From positions 3,968,001 to 4,032,000 of the forward strand of contig OZ251505.1 of the NCBI GenBank assembly GCA_965242795.1: a DNA stretch of 64,000 bases. The letters are read 5' to 3'. A program made the translations under genes and the position numbers. Positions 1-7,597 of this stretch are shown here, in pieces. The notes under the pieces were generated by a model. That model worked only from the letters and a program-made list of their open reading frames with translations. It made no database searches and was not told the origin of the DNA. Position 1 is the stretch's first letter. The number at the start of each line of letters is the position of its first letter. The DNA is from Bin18 sp965242795. GTDB taxonomy: Bacteria; Desulfobacterota; Binatia; Bin18.

Positions 1-118
1 CGCCCCGATCGTGGTGGCGCAGCCGGACCACGCCCAGAGTCGGACGTTCGTGGACGTCGCCCGGGCCGTCGTCCTGCGCCTCGAAGCCGGGCAGGTCCAG
101 TCCGCGGCGCTGCAATAA
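1..118 (+). CDS. C-terminal end of a probable Mrp/ApbC-type P-loop ATPase (partial)
   Basis: An open frame runs from the window edge to a TAA at 116-118. Its 38 residues (beginning APIVVAQPDHAQSR and ending QSAALQ) resemble the end of Mrp/NBP35 (ApbC) iron-sulfur carrier ATPases, where a 'P-x-V-x-x-P-D' stretch is followed by an amphipathic helix with 'F-x-x-x-A-x-x-V'. The ferredoxin gene 20 bp downstream fits an iron-sulfur role. Only the tail is visible, with no Walker motif in the window, so the family call is tentative. Confidence 0.45.
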   Translation, partial: APIVVAQPDHAQSRTFVDVARAVVLRLEAGQVQSAALQ

Positions 119-138
119 CTTCTCCTCCCCCTCCGCGC

Positions 139-492
139 ATGGCAAAGCTGCACGTCGCGTTCGAGGCCGGCGACCCGGACCGCGTCATCGAGTTCGACCC
201 GGCCGACGCGCCGTTCCACCACGACGGTGAGCCGGGCTCCATTCTCGACGTCCTGCTCGGCCACGGCATCGAACTCGAACACGCCTGCGGCGGCAACTGT
301 GCGTGCACGACCTGCCACGTCATCGTCCTGGACGGCACGGCGCATCTGTCCGACAACGAGGAAGAGGAAGACGACATGCTCGACAAGGCGCCCGGGCTGC
401 GATCCACCTCGCGCCTGGGCTGTCAGGCCGTCATGGACGGGGGCGAGGTCAAAATCCTGATTCCCCGCTACACCATCAACCAACAGGTCTGA
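139..492 (+). CDS. fdx: 2Fe-2S ferredoxin, adrenodoxin/Isc type
   Basis: A 117-residue electron carrier. Four cysteines match the adrenodoxin/Isc-ferredoxin ligand pattern: C50, C56 and C59 (CGGNCACTTC region) and C95 in SRLGCQ, which is Cx5Cx2Cx35C. An acidic stretch (about residues 72-79, DNEEEEDD) lies where partner proteins dock in this family. Isc-type ferredoxins pass electrons to Fe-S assembly or to oxygenases. The gene lies between a probable Fe-S carrier ATPase and a reductase-like flavoprotein 37 bp downstream, which suggests a small redox operon. ATG start at 139. Confidence 0.93.
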   Translation: MAKLHVAFEAGDPDRVIEFDPADAPFHHDGEPGSILDVLLGHGIELEHACGGNCACTTCHVIVLDGTAHLSDNEEEEDDMLDKAPGLRSTSRLGCQAVMDGGEVKILIPRYTINQQV

Positions 493-529
493 ACCCGACG
501 GGTTCGGCCCGCCCGCGGGATGGCCCCTC

Positions 530-1249
530 GTGTCTTCCGCCCCGACCTACACGGCGACCATCGAGCGCATCGTCGAGCGCACCCCGGAGACCCGCTCGTT
601 CTTCCTGCGGCTCGCCGGCGGCCGCCGGCTTTCGTTCGTTCCGGGCCAGTTCTTGTCGTTCCTGCTGCCCGCGGGCGGAACGACGCTCACCCGCGCCTAC
701 ACGATCGCCTCGCTGCCCGATGAAACCGCGTCGGTCGAGATCTGCCTGAACCGCGTCCCGGGCGGCCGGGGTTCGGCCTATCTGTTCGGCCGGCGGGAGG
801 CGGACGAACTGCGGTTCACCGGTCCGTGGGGGAGATTCGTCCTCGACGAGGCGGCGGACGCCGAACACGTCTTCATCGCCGATCGCGTCGGCGTGGTGCC
901 GTTCCGCCCCATGGTGGCCCGACTCCTGACCGGCCGGCCGAAAGTCCCGGTTCGTCTGGTGTACGGCGCGGCGCGCGAGTCGGAGGTGCTCTTCCTCGAC
1001 GAATGGCGCGTGTGGGAGCGTCGCCGTGCGGGGTTCTCGTTCCATCCGCTGATACCCGGAGCAGGGCAGGGCGCGTATTCGATCGAGGCGACCTTGGTGC
1101 CGTACGTCGGGCAGCGGTTCGTCCACGCGGACGCGAACCGCGACCGCCGCTTCTACCTTTGCGGGATCGGACGCCCGACCCTGCGGTTGCGCGATCTGCT
1201 GCGCGGTGCGGGATATGCCCGCGGCGCGGTGAAATACGAGAGATGGTAA
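530..1249 (+). CDS. Ferredoxin-NADP reductase-like FAD protein with unusual nucleotide site
   Basis: A 239-residue protein of the ferredoxin reductase superfamily, starting at GTG. The FAD half shows a PGQF loop and the RAYTIAS motif (R-x-Y-[TS]-x-x-S) typical of flavin binding. In the NAD(P) half, the usual glycine loop (GGTGIAP-like) reads ADRVGVVP at about residues 123-130, so both first glycines are replaced. The 'Y-L-C-G' strand is present, and the protein ends in KYERW, close to the C-terminal aromatic end of the family. It lies directly after the ferredoxin and probably reduces it, but the altered loop leaves the electron donor unclear. Confidence 0.8.
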   Translation: MSSAPTYTATIERIVERTPETRSFFLRLAGGRRLSFVPGQFLSFLLPAGGTTLTRAYTIASLPDETASVEICLNRVPGGRGSAYLFGRREADELRFTGPWGRFVLDEAADAEHVFIADRVGVVPFRPMVARLLTGRPKVPVRLVYGAARESEVLFLDEWRVWERRRAGFSFHPLIPGAGQGAYSIEATLVPYVGQRFVHADANRDRRFYLCGIGRPTLRLRDLLRGAGYARGAVKYERW

Positions 1250-1285
1250 GCCGTCCGACGACGGGGCGCTCGAGATAACGCGCCA

Positions 1286-1565
1286 CGTCATTCCGGCGAA
1301 AGCCGGAACCCAGAGGGAGAGCCTGAGGCAGGTGGGGAAGGCGGAGGGTCGAGTCTCCCTGTCTTCCCCCTCACCCCGGCCCTCTCCCTCCAGGGGAGAG
1401 GGAGTAGGAATCGAAGCGTGGCATTCAAGCAGGACCGGGCCGAAACGCCTCTGCTTCGTCATTCCGGCGAAAGCCGGAATCCAGAGGGACACGCTCCCCA
1501 TTTCCGGCGCATTGCATACTTTGGAGTAATCCCACCTTCCCCCCTCTCCCACCAGGGGAGAGGGG
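1286..1565. repeat. Intergenic cluster of short palindromic repeats
   Basis: The 440 bp gap between the reductase and the tRNA has no gene that I can support. It holds two copies of a ~31 bp element (1286-1316 and 1457-1487), each with a TTCCGGC/GCCGGAA inverted core. It also holds two copies of a CCCTCTCCC/GGGAGAGGG hairpin (about 1380-1402 and 1541-1565). Relatives of both recur elsewhere in the window, so these are dispersed REP-like elements. Confidence 0.75.
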
Positions 1566-1689
1566 ATCGGATCATGATTGCGTTTCAAACTGTGGCGCGA
1601 CGGAAGTCTAGCCTTCGGTTGCCACCGCCCGAATCCGTGTGGTAGAAGAACGTTCCGCAATGCAGCGTCCCATCCCAATTCCCCCCCAC

Positions 1690-1764
1690 GCGCCCTTAGC
1701 TCAGTCCGGATAGAGCGGCAGACTACGAATCTGTAGGTCGGAGGTTCGAATCCTCCAGGGCGCG
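1690..1764 (+). tRNA. tRNA-Arg (anticodon ACG)
   Basis: The cloverleaf can be folded by eye. The acceptor arm pairs GCGCCCT (1690-1696) with AGGGCGC (1757-1763), and a discriminator G follows at 1764. The D arm holds GCTC/GAGC. The anticodon stem GCAGA/TCTGT encloses the loop CTACGAA, giving anticodon ACG. The T arm holds GGAGG-TTCGAAT-CCTCC. ACG, edited to ICG by TadA, reads CGU, CGC and CGA. No CCA is encoded after the discriminator, so the tail must be added by CCA-transferase. Confidence 0.96.
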
Positions 1765-1823
1765 CTCTTCTCAACTCCCGTGGGCCTGTGGTAGAAGTGC
1801 GCCTCTTGGAAAGGAGGCCCACC

Positions 1824-2615
1824 TTGGCAGACATACAGTGGAAGGAAACGCAGTGGACGGTCGGCGACGCCGAGCTGACCGTCGTGCAGGGCGGCTCGGG
1901 CAGCCCGCTGGTCGTGCTTCACGAGGAGTTGGGACATCCGGGCATCACGAACTGGCACGCCGCAATGGCCCAGAACCGCACGGTCATGATCCCCCTGCAT
2001 CCGGGTTTCGGCCGGACGCCGCGCGTCGAGTGGGTGAGCAACATCCGGGACTTGGCCGGCCTGTACGGCCGGGCGTTCCGGGAAGCCGGCTTGGTGCCGG
2101 CGGACGTGGTCGGCTTCTCGCTGGGCGGCTGGATCGCCGCGGAGATGGCCGCCGGCAACGCGGCCCAATTCAACCGTCTCGTTCTGGTCGCGCCGTTCGG
2201 CATCCGCCCGCCCGAGGGCGTCATCGCCGACATGTTCCAACTGACGGCCAAGGCGTACCTCGACTCCAGCGTCGAGGACATTCAATCCACCCCGGAATTC
2301 GCCAAACTGTACGGCGGCGAACCCACCCCCGAGCAATTCGAGGCGTGGGAGGACGCGCGGGCCGAAAGCGCGCGGCTGGCCTGGGTGCCGTATATGTACA
2401 ACCCCAGCATGGCGCCGCTGCTCCAATGCGGCGAGCCGGTCAAGACGCTCATCGTCTGGGGCAAGGACGACCGGGTCGCTCCGGCGAGTGCGGCGCCGCT
2501 CTACCGGGACGCGATTGCCGGATCGGAATTGCTGCTGTTGGACGGCTGCGGGCACCGTCCCGAGGTGGAGCAGACCGACGCGTTCCTGGCGAAACTGAAC
2601 GCTTTTCTCGCCTAG
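1824..2615 (+). CDS. Alpha/beta hydrolase
   Basis: A 263-residue alpha/beta-fold hydrolase. The nucleophile elbow is GFSLGG (Ser of GxSxG). The acid lies near GKDDR, and the catalytic His is in GCGHRPEVEQ near the C-terminus. The start was placed at TTG 1824 because AAGGAGG at 1811-1817 sits at good spacing; the open frame extends upstream to GTG 1788 without a comparable ribosome-binding site. The substrate cannot be told from sequence; carboxyl-ester, lactone and C-C bond hydrolases all share this layout. A strong terminator follows 45 bp downstream, so it is probably monocistronic. Confidence 0.85.
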   Translation: MADIQWKETQWTVGDAELTVVQGGSGSPLVVLHEELGHPGITNWHAAMAQNRTVMIPLHPGFGRTPRVEWVSNIRDLAGLYGRAFREAGLVPADVVGFSLGGWIAAEMAAGNAAQFNRLVLVAPFGIRPPEGVIADMFQLTAKAYLDSSVEDIQSTPEFAKLYGGEPTPEQFEAWEDARAESARLAWVPYMYNPSMAPLLQCGEPVKTLIVWGKDDRVAPASAAPLYRDAIAGSELLLLDGCGHRPEVEQTDAFLAKLNAFLA

Positions 2616-2660
2616 GCCGTCGGGTCCGACGACGCTTCGGACCGTATCCCGAGAGAACAA

Positions 2661-2689
2661 GGGCCGGCTCGCCATGAGCCGGCCCTTTT
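2661..2689 (+). terminator. Rho-independent terminator of the alpha/beta hydrolase
   Basis: A perfect 10 bp GC-rich stem (GGGCCGGCTC / GAGCCGGCCC) with a 5-base loop is followed directly by TTTT. It lies 45 bp after the hydrolase stop codon. Confidence 0.9.
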
Positions 2690-2746
2690 ACGTTTGCGAA
2701 GGGGATTCCGTGCAAGGAGATCCGGGGACCAGGAGCCGAAGGGGCG

Positions 2747-2838
2747 GGGTGATCTCGGGGTTCGTTTCGATGTTTCGACACCCTTCGACAGGCTCAGGGA
2801 CCGAGCTCAACACATCGCAAGCTCAACGAACTGAGGGC
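2747..2838 (-). repeat. Dispersed ~90 bp repeat, copy flanking acyl-CoA dehydrogenase (3' side)
   Basis: This copy is the near-identical reverse complement of 4400-4491 and contains TTCGACAGGCTCAGGGA and the companion arm AAGCTCAACGAACT. The two copies stand in inverted orientation on either side of the acyl-CoA dehydrogenase gene. Shorter relatives lie at 17963, 29812, 53540 and 60985. Confidence 0.85.
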
Positions 2839-2849
2839 TAGGAGAACGG

Positions 2850-4001
2850 TCAGCGGTACGAGGTGTATTCCCGGCCGAAGGCTTCGCGGGCCACTATGCC
2901 CTTCATGATCTCCGGCGTGCCGTCGCCGATCTCCAACCCCACCACGTCCCGCCAACGCTGCTCCAGCGGCGACTCCATGTTGTAGCCGTAGTGGCCGTGC
3001 AGGATCATGCAGGCGTGGATAGCGTCCGCGGCCGCCTTGGGGCCGAGCCATTTGACCATCGCGGCCTCTTTGGTGTGCTTCTGCCCCTGATCCTTGAGCC
3101 ACAGGCATTTGTAGGACAGCACGCGCACCGACTCCAACAACGTCAGATGTTCGGCGACCTGAAAGGCGACGCCCTCGAACGTGGCGAGCGGCTTGCCGAA
3201 CACCGCGCGCCCCTTGGTGTAGTCGATGGTCTCGTCCAGCGATTGCTGCGCCGCGCCGATGCAGGCCAGGGCGATGACCGCGCGGTTGAAGTCGAAGGCG
3301 ATCATCGCCTGGTAGAAGCCCTTGCCTTCTTCGCCCATCCGGTTGCGGGCCGGCACCCGCACGCCGTCGAAGAACAGCGAGCCGCGCTGGGTCAGCCGCT
3401 CGCCCGCGGCGAAGTAGGGCTGGCGGGTGACGCCCGGGGCATCGAGCGGCACGAGAAAGGCCGAAATGCCGCGCGCCCCTTCGGCGCCGGTGCGCGCGAA
3501 CACGATGCAGGCGTCCGCGTATCCGGCGAACGTAATGGACGCCTTTTCGCCGGTGATGACGTAATCGTCGCCGACGCGTTCGGCACGGGTGACGATGCGG
3601 GCCGCGTCCGACCCGGCGCCGGGCTCGGTGAGGCCGAACGCGATGACCGCGTCGCCCGCGGCGTGGCGGGGCAGCCACTCCGCCTGCACTTCGGGAGCCG
3701 CGAAATCGGTCAGCAGTTCCGAGGCGATCAGCCCGAGCTGCACGTACAGGCTGTAGTTGAAGTCGCCGCGCGACAGTTCTTCGGACATCAGCCCGCAGGT
3801 CACGTAGTCGGCCATCAGGCCGCCGAACCGTTCCGGCACCCGCAGGCCGAAGACGCCGAGTTCGGCCACTTCTTGTATCAACGCGCGCGGGATGGTCTCG
3901 CCGCGGTCCCAGCGCGCATAGTTCGGCATGAGTTTGTCCTTGGCGTACTGCCGCAGGGTCTGCTGCAACAGGAGTTGATCTTCGGAAAACGTGAAATCCA
4001 T
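2850..4001 (-). CDS. Acyl-CoA dehydrogenase family flavoprotein
   Basis: A 383-residue enzyme that should use FAD to introduce a 2,3-double bond into an acyl-CoA and pass electrons to ETF. The mid-domain signature GLTEPGAGSDA is present, followed by the beta-domain stretch ITGEKASITFAG. The C-terminal helix region normally carries the catalytic Glu as YEGT; here it reads GDGT, putting Asp at about residue 360. The start was chosen at ATG 4001, which follows AAGGA and lines up with the family N-terminus (MDFTFSEDQ); the longer open frame upstream lacks homology. The gene stands alone between inverted repeats. The Asp resembles dehydrogenases acting on alicyclic acyl-CoAs, but the substrate is not known. 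Confidence 0.9.
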   Translation of the reverse strand: MDFTFSEDQLLLQQTLRQYAKDKLMPNYARWDRGETIPRALIQEVAELGVFGLRVPERFGGLMADYVTCGLMSEELSRGDFNYSLYVQLGLIASELLTDFAAPEVQAEWLPRHAAGDAVIAFGLTEPGAGSDAARIVTRAERVGDDYVITGEKASITFAGYADACIVFARTGAEGARGISAFLVPLDAPGVTRQPYFAAGERLTQRGSLFFDGVRVPARNRMGEEGKGFYQAMIAFDFNRAVIALACIGAAQQSLDETIDYTKGRAVFGKPLATFEGVAFQVAEHLTLLESVRVLSYKCLWLKDQGQKHTKEAAMVKWLGPKAAADAIHACMILHGHYGYNMESPLEQRWRDVVGLEIGDGTPEIMKGIVAREAFGREYTSYR

Positions 4002-4148
4002 GTCGGCCGTCCTTTTTCCATGCACTTCGCGGGCGCGAGATATGCGCCGGAAACCCGTCCGCTGAAAACGTCGGCGCATGGTATGGACCGCGGCCCACCG
4101 CTGCAAGCCGCAGCACTACCTCAAGCACAGGACACCGCAGGCTTGGAG

Positions 4149-4491
4149 ACTTTCCCGTCCTTTAGTTCGTTGAGCCTGTCGAAACGAACCCCGACGTCGC
4201 CCCACCCGGCCCTTCGACAAGCTCAGGGACCTTCCCATCCCTCAGTTCGTTGAGCTTGTCGAAACGAACCCCGACGTCGCCCCGCCCGGCCCTTCGACAG
4301 GCTCAGGGACCTTCCGATCCCTCAGTTCGTTGAGCTTGTCGAAACGAACCCCGACGTCGCCCCACCCGGCCCTTCGACAGGCTCAGGGACCTTCCGATCC
4401 GTTAGTTCGTTGAGCCTGCAATGTGTTGAGCTCGGTCCCTGAGCCTGTCGAAGGGTGTCGAAACATCGAAACGAACCCCGACGTCACCCCG
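4149..4491. repeat. 80 bp tandem repeat array with internal palindrome
   Basis: The AGTTCGTTGAGC core recurs with an exact 80 bp period, its GTTCGT starting at 4165, 4245, 4325 and 4405. Each unit contains TTCGACAAGCTCA and, about 25 bp on, TGAGCTTGTCGAA: a 13 bp inverted repeat able to form a stem-loop. The last unit (4400-4491) diverges and equals the inverted copy at 2747-2838. The array fills the space between the acyl-CoA dehydrogenase and the pyr promoter, and there is no gene in it. Confidence 0.93.
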
Positions 4492-4534
4492 GCCTTTGCA
4501 CCCCGATCTTGTCTCTTCCGCCGCGGCGCCACCC

Positions 4535-4563
4535 TTGACAGGCCGGGGGCAGGAGCGTAGGAA
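4535..4563 (+). promoter_or_regulatory. Sigma-70-type promoter of the pyr operon
   Basis: TTGACA at 4535-4540 and TAGGAA at 4558-4563 are separated by 17 bp. The predicted start of transcription (about 4570) falls just before the PyrR-binding hairpin. Confidence 0.75.
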
Positions 4564-4570
4564 AAGCGCG

Positions 4571-4681
4571 CCTTTAACCCGGTCCCGCGAGGCTGGAAAG
4601 CGCGGCCATGAAATTCCTGTTCTGCGGTTCACGACAACCCCGGCCCGAGCCCCCTTGGACATCCGAGGGGGCTCTTTTTTT
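4571..4681 (+). promoter_or_regulatory. PyrR-controlled transcription attenuator leader
   Basis: The hairpin at 4579-4596 matches the PyrR RNA site. Stem CCGG (4579-4582) pairs with CTGG (4593-4596), an inner TC/GG step follows, and the loop CCGCGA (4585-4590) fits the conserved CNGNGA. Upstream TTTAAC and downstream AAAG also fit. About 50 bp later an intrinsic terminator precedes pyrR. In the known mechanism, UMP-bound PyrR holds this hairpin, the terminator forms and transcription of the pyr genes stops. I did not identify the competing antiterminator with confidence. Confidence 0.88.
4647..4681 (+). terminator. Attenuator terminator upstream of pyrR
   Basis: A 12 bp stem (GAGCCCCCTTGG, 4647-4658, with CCGAGGGGGCTC, 4663-4674) has the 4-base loop ACAT and is followed by eight T. 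It ends 6 bp before the pyrR start codon. Confidence 0.93.
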
Positions 4682-4687
4682 GCTCGC

Positions 4688-5236
4688 ATGGCCCGCCTGA
4701 TTCGCCATTCCGGCCCGCGCCTCGTCCTGGACGCGGCCGCCATCCGGCGCGCGCTGACGCGCATCGCGCACGAGATTCTGGAACGCAACCAGGGTGGGGA
4801 GCAGCTCGCGCTGGTCGGCATCCATACGCGCGGGGTGCCGCTGTCGCGCCGGCTGGCCGACAAGATCCGCGAGGTCGAAGGCGTGCGCCCGCCGTGCGGC
4901 GACATCGACATCACGCTGTATCGGGACGACGTCGGCCGGGCGCGCACGCAGCCCGAGGTGCACGGCACGAGCATTCCGTTCGAGGTGGACGCGCGGCGCA
5001 TCGTGCTGGCCGACGACGTGCTGTACACCGGCCGCACCGTGCGCGCGGCCATGGACGCCCTGGTGGACTTCGGCCGGCCGCGCACCATCCAACTGGCGGT
5101 CCTGATCGACCGCGGGCACCGCGAACTGCCCATCCGGCCCGACTACGTGGGCAAGAACGTCCCGACGGCGCACGACGAGCGCGTGTCGGTGCGCCTCGCC
5201 GAACACGACGGACGCGACGAAGTGGTGATCGAGTAA
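4688..5236 (+). CDS. pyrR: Bifunctional pyr operon regulator / uracil phosphoribosyltransferase
   Basis: A 182-residue PRPP-fold protein. The PRPP-binding motif is VLADDVLYTGRTVRAA at about residues 100-115, nearly identical to Bacillus PyrR, and the 'H-T-R-G-V-P-L-[SA]-R-R' stretch is also diagnostic. It binds the leader RNA at 4579-4596 when UMP is high, and may make UMP from uracil and PRPP. ATG 4688 follows the terminator T-run by 6 bp. No normal Shine-Dalgarno is visible; the only purine block is the AGGGGG of the terminator's 3' arm, about 16 bp upstream. pyrB starts 11 bp after its stop codon. Confidence 0.95.
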   Translation: MARLIRHSGPRLVLDAAAIRRALTRIAHEILERNQGGEQLALVGIHTRGVPLSRRLADKIREVEGVRPPCGDIDITLYRDDVGRARTQPEVHGTSIPFEVDARRIVLADDVLYTGRTVRAAMDALVDFGRPRTIQLAVLIDRGHRELPIRPDYVGKNVPTAHDERVSVRLAEHDGRDEVVIE

Positions 5237-5247
5237 CGGGAGCGGCC

Positions 5248-6291
<1,044 letters not shown>

Positions 6292-6295
6292 GCGG

Positions 6296-7597
6296 ATGCG
6301 GCTGGTCATCGCCGGGGGCACGGTCATCGACCCGCAGGAAGAGCGGGCAGCCCGCCTCGACCTGTTGGTGGAAGACGGCGCCGTCCGCGCCCTCGACCGG
6401 CCGGGCGCGTTCGACGGCGTCGAGGCCGACCGGATCGACGCCGCGGGCTGCATGGTCGCGCCGGGGTTGATCGACATGCACGTCCACCTGCGCGAGCCGG
6501 GTTACGAGTACAAGGAGACGGTGCTGACCGGCACGCGCGCCGCGGTCGCCGGCGGCTTCACCGGCGTGGCCTGCATGGCGAATACGAATCCGGTCAACGA
6601 CACCGCCGCGGTGACCCGCTACATCCGCGAGCAGGCGCGCGCCGCGGGTTTGGCGCGCGTGTTTCCGATCGGGGCGCTGTCCAAAGGACTCCGGGGCGAG
6701 GAGTTGGCCGACATCGGGGACATGCTCGACGCCGGCGCGGTCGCCATTTCCGACGACGGCCGGCCGGTCATGGACGCCAACCTGATGCGGCGCGCCCTGG
6801 AGTACTGCTCCATGTTCGACGTGCCGATCAGCGTGCACGAAGAGGACCTGGACCTGGCCGCGGGCGGCAGCATGCACGAGGGCCCGACCGCGCTGCGGCT
6901 GGGGCTGCGCGGGATACCGGCCGCGGCCGAGGACGTCATGGTCGCCCGCGACGTCGCGCTGGCGCGGCTCACCCGCGGGCGCGTGCACATCGCGCACGTC
7001 AGCACGCGGACCGCGGTCGAAGAGGTGCGCCGCGCCAAGGCCGACGGGCTGGCGGTGACGGCCGAGGTGACGCCCCACCATTTCACGCTCACCGAGGAGG
7101 CGGTCGGCGACTACGACACCAACGCCAAGATGAGCCCGCCGCTGCGCCTGGCCGCGGACGTCGCCGCCATGCAGGCCGGCCTGCGCGACGGGACGATCGA
7201 CGCCATCGCGACCGACCACGCCCCCCACCACCGCGACGAAAAAGAGGTGGAGTTCGACTGCGCCGCGCACGGCGTGACCGGCTTGGAGACGGCGTTGCCG
7301 CTCACCCTGCAACTGGTCCGCGCCGGCGTGCTGACCCTGCCGCAGGCCATCCGCAAGCTGACGCTGAATCCGGCCCGCATTCTCGGCCTGGACTACGGCC
7401 GCTTGGCCCCCGGTGCCGCGGCCGACGTGACGATCTTCGACCCGGCCGCGGTGTGGCGCGTGGACCCGCTCGCGTCGTACTCGCGCAGCCACAACACGCC
7501 GTTCGCCGGATGGGACATGACCGGCAAGGTGGTGCGGACGCTCGTCGCCGGCCGCCCCGTCCACGCCGCGCAGACGCGGGAGGCGGGCGCCGCGTGA
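6296..7597 (+). CDS. pyrC: Dihydroorotase, multifunctional-complex (type I) class
   Basis: A 433-residue amidohydrolase that closes carbamoyl-aspartate to dihydroorotate. The metal motif is DMHVHLREPG with H62 and H64, followed by the type I signature KETVLTGT. CMANTNPVND binds substrate, and the catalytic Asp lies in ATDHAPHH near residue 305. The ATG was placed 4 bp after the pyrB stop, aligned to the family start (MRLVIAGGTVIDP). Its stop overlaps the GTG of carA, which implies translational coupling. Type I dihydroorotases often pair physically with aspartate carbamoyltransferase, and that fits the gene order. Confidence 0.96.
   Translation: MRLVIAGGTVIDPQEERAARLDLLVEDGAVRALDRPGAFDGVEADRIDAAGCMVAPGLIDMHVHLREPGYEYKETVLTGTRAAVAGGFTGVACMANTNPVNDTAAVTRYIREQARAAGLARVFPIGALSKGLRGEELADIGDMLDAGAVAISDDGRPVMDANLMRRALEYCSMFDVPISVHEEDLDLAAGGSMHEGPTALRLGLRGIPAAAEDVMVARDVALARLTRGRVHIAHVSTRTAVEEVRRAKADGLAVTAEVTPHHFTLTEEAVGDYDTNAKMSPPLRLAADVAAMQAGLRDGTIDAIATDHAPHHRDEKEVEFDCAAHGVTGLETALPLTLQLVRAGVLTLPQAIRKLTLNPARILGLDYGRLAPGAAADVTIFDPAAVWRVDPLASYSRSHNTPFAGWDMTGKVVRTLVAGRPVHAAQTREAGAA

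Noticed and set aside
1788..1823. Upstream GTG start for the alpha/beta hydrolase
   Set aside because: AAGGAGG is correctly spaced for TTG 1824; the extra 12 residues have no family match and overlap the ribosome-binding site.
4149..4491. CRISPR array
   Set aside because: Units are direct tandem 80 bp repeats without unique spacers, and no cas genes are present.
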